Part shown: positions 63,205 to 64,000 of the stretch, in pieces
How the letters are laid out: each line of letters starts with the position of its first letter
Position numbering within the stretch: the first letter of the stretch is position 1
Source: Ureibacillus thermophilus
Lineage (GTDB): Bacteria > Bacillota > Bacilli > Bacillales_A > Planococcaceae
Assembly: GCF_004331915.1 (NCBI RefSeq)
Contig: NZ_CP036528.1
Location: forward strand, 820,567-884,566
Direction: 5' to 3'
DNA length: 64,000 bases
Notes under the pieces: generated by a model
Told to the model about the DNA's origin: nothing
The model's database searches: none
What the model saw: only the letters and a program-made list of their open reading frames with translations
Translations under genes and position numbers: made by a program

Positions 63205-63680
63205 AACACATAGAGATGTAAATGAACTGCTGAAATCGGCAGACATTCATCAAATGATGAATAAGTATGGTCATCTTCTTGAGTTTTATCCAAAAATTGC
63301 TGAAAGGGATTCAATTTTTCCGAAATACAAAAGAACATCCAATTTATTATCTGTTTTATTTCCACTGTGTTCATGGCATTACAGGATTGTATGCTATGGA
63401 GCGATATAATGAAGAAGGCTGTGTCTGGAAGTATTCCTATGAATGGAAAATTATTTATCCGAAAAAAGGAAAACATTTAAAACATATATCGGCATGGGGA
63501 AATGAACTTCATGAAGATGAAGAAACAAGGAAAGAATTCATTGTTGCATTTACTCCACATCATCATCACATTCCGGGATACCGAAGAGCGAGAAAAGAAA
63601 ATTGGGATGTTTGGACATTGGAAGAGACATTTGAATTTGTTGCTTATTACATTCAGTCTGGAAAAGAATATAAACCTTGA
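63197..63680 (+). pseudogene. Frameshifted partner of the HTH protein
   Basis: GTG/ATG-type start at 63197 opens MSKTHRDVNELLKSADIHQMMNKYGHLLEFYPKIAERD..., which runs out near 63360. A frame shifted by +1 continues with YAMERYNEEGCVWKYSYEWKII...HHHHIPGYRRARKENWDVWTLEETFEFVAYYI to 63680. The joined product would be about 160 residues. The family is not recognised with confidence; a histidine-rich motif next to an Arg-rich stretch is conserved-looking. Overlap with the HTH gene suggests a two-gene unit, perhaps toxin-antitoxin-like. Confidence 0.55.
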
Positions 63681-63718
63681 AAATACATCTAAAGGAATTT
63701 GTTCTTTAGGTGTATTTT
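63680..63718 (+). terminator. Terminator after HTH/partner pair
   Basis: AAAATACATCTAAAG/CTTTAGGTGTATTTT stem (near perfect) with T tract. Confidence 0.75.
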
Positions 63719-63826
63719 ATTTTTCTCTAATTTTTAGAAACCTATGTCGGATAGAGCATTTTCCACCACGTAATTCCCAAATTCCCCCACTTGTCGTTTC
63801 AATCATCTCATTCTAAAATAAAGAAT

Positions 63827-63840
63827 AGAACGTATGTTCC
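63827..63840 (+). promoter_or_regulatory. SOS box (LexA/DinR site)
   Basis: AGAACGTATGTTCC agrees with the Bacillus SOS consensus CGAACRNRYGTTYC at 13 of 14 positions. Located 31 bp before the Y-family polymerase start, so damage induction is expected. Confidence 0.75.
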
Positions 63841-63870
63841 TTTCATACAATGTAAACAGGGGTGGTTCAT

Positions 63871-64000
63871 ATGAGGGTAACGGAACTGAATTACACGAAC
63901 TTTAGCCCCGAAAAATTGCATCGCCTTCTTCCGTATCGTTCGATTATGTGCATTGATATGCGCTGCTTTTATGCCAGCTGCATGGCGATGCTTCACAATT
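63871..64000 (+). CDS. Y-family DNA polymerase (UvrX/YqjW-like), partial
   Basis: The first 43 residues, cut by the window end. YRSIMCIDMRCFYASCMAML matches the catalytic start of Y-family lesion-bypass polymerases (DxxxFYAS), in the UvrX/YqjW style of Bacillus with an N-terminal extension. GGGGTGG precedes the ATG. The upstream SOS box supports damage-inducible translesion synthesis. Linkage to mobile DNA fits UvrX-type genes, which are often on phages or islands. Confidence 0.85.
   Translation, partial: MRVTELNYTNFSPEKLHRLLPYRSIMCIDMRCFYASCMAMLHN

Overview
The window is a low-GC chromosomal segment from a Gram-positive, endospore-forming member of the Bacillales, probably near Lysinibacillus/Ureibacillus (Planococcaceae-like). 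The evidence is strong AGGAGG-type ribosome binding sites, frequent GTG/TTG starts, a complete gerA-type germination operon, Spx, CsoR/CopZ/CopA, DUF1292, YuzB and SE1832-type small proteins, and a LexA/DinR-type SOS box. The genus is inference.

Layout. 1-3.2 kb: a rhodanese-like protein, two arrays of a 21-bp-period intergenic repeat, a decayed lipoprotein gene followed by an intact zinc-ribbon/alpha-CTD-like protein, and a DUF1835 protein. 3.2-5.1 kb: an ACT-PFL operon on the minus strand under a glycine riboswitch. 5.3-13.1 kb: yceI with MarR/MhqR-like operators, an APC permease, small proteins, a PAS-PAS-GGDEF-EAL protein and ilvE with a CodY-like box. 13.3-14.3 kb: a second copy of the lipoprotein/alpha-CTD-like pair, with the lipoprotein intact and the partner broken, then a dead ECF sigma gene. 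14.3-27.8 kb: HAD phosphatase, SelO, DUF1292, an AbrB-type membrane protein, CtaB, a TPR-GGDEF protein, an M20 dipeptidase, an ECF sigma factor, a MarR regulator, an Spx paralogue, a CheX-like/CheY pair and a PseG-like protein. 27.8-41 kb: flavodoxin-like reductase, gerA operon, copper regulon, TopB, Cys-tRNA deacylase, YczE-like and GNAT proteins. 41-55 kb: Kbl, a P-loop ATPase, the acetoin dehydrogenase operon, ClpB, an MtnE-type aminotransferase with a nitrilase-family hydrolase, and an NOL1/NOP2/Sun RNA methyltransferase.

55.3-64 kb is the accessory part. A cas9 gene close to the Staphylococcus aureus Cas9 group is cut off just after its second RuvC motif. It runs into an IS200/IS605-type TnpB element whose other side is the 3' half of an amino-acid ABC-transporter binding-protein gene, so the rest of the CRISPR locus appears to have been deleted through the element. 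Further on are an IS1182 fragment, a decayed DDE transposase on the other strand, and, inserted in that transposase, a 619-bp element with clear terminal inverted repeats and a 4-bp target duplication. That element carries only a DUF6431-like zinc-ribbon ORF. The window ends with a small membrane protein, an HTH protein paired with a frameshifted partner, and the start of a Y-family DNA polymerase with an SOS box.

Three repeat families sit between genes: GATAATCGCC arrays and TTTTGTG arrays, both with a period of about 21 bp, and a ~180-bp double-hairpin repeat that usually lies downstream of genes and probably also terminates transcription. No tRNA, rRNA or CRISPR array was seen.
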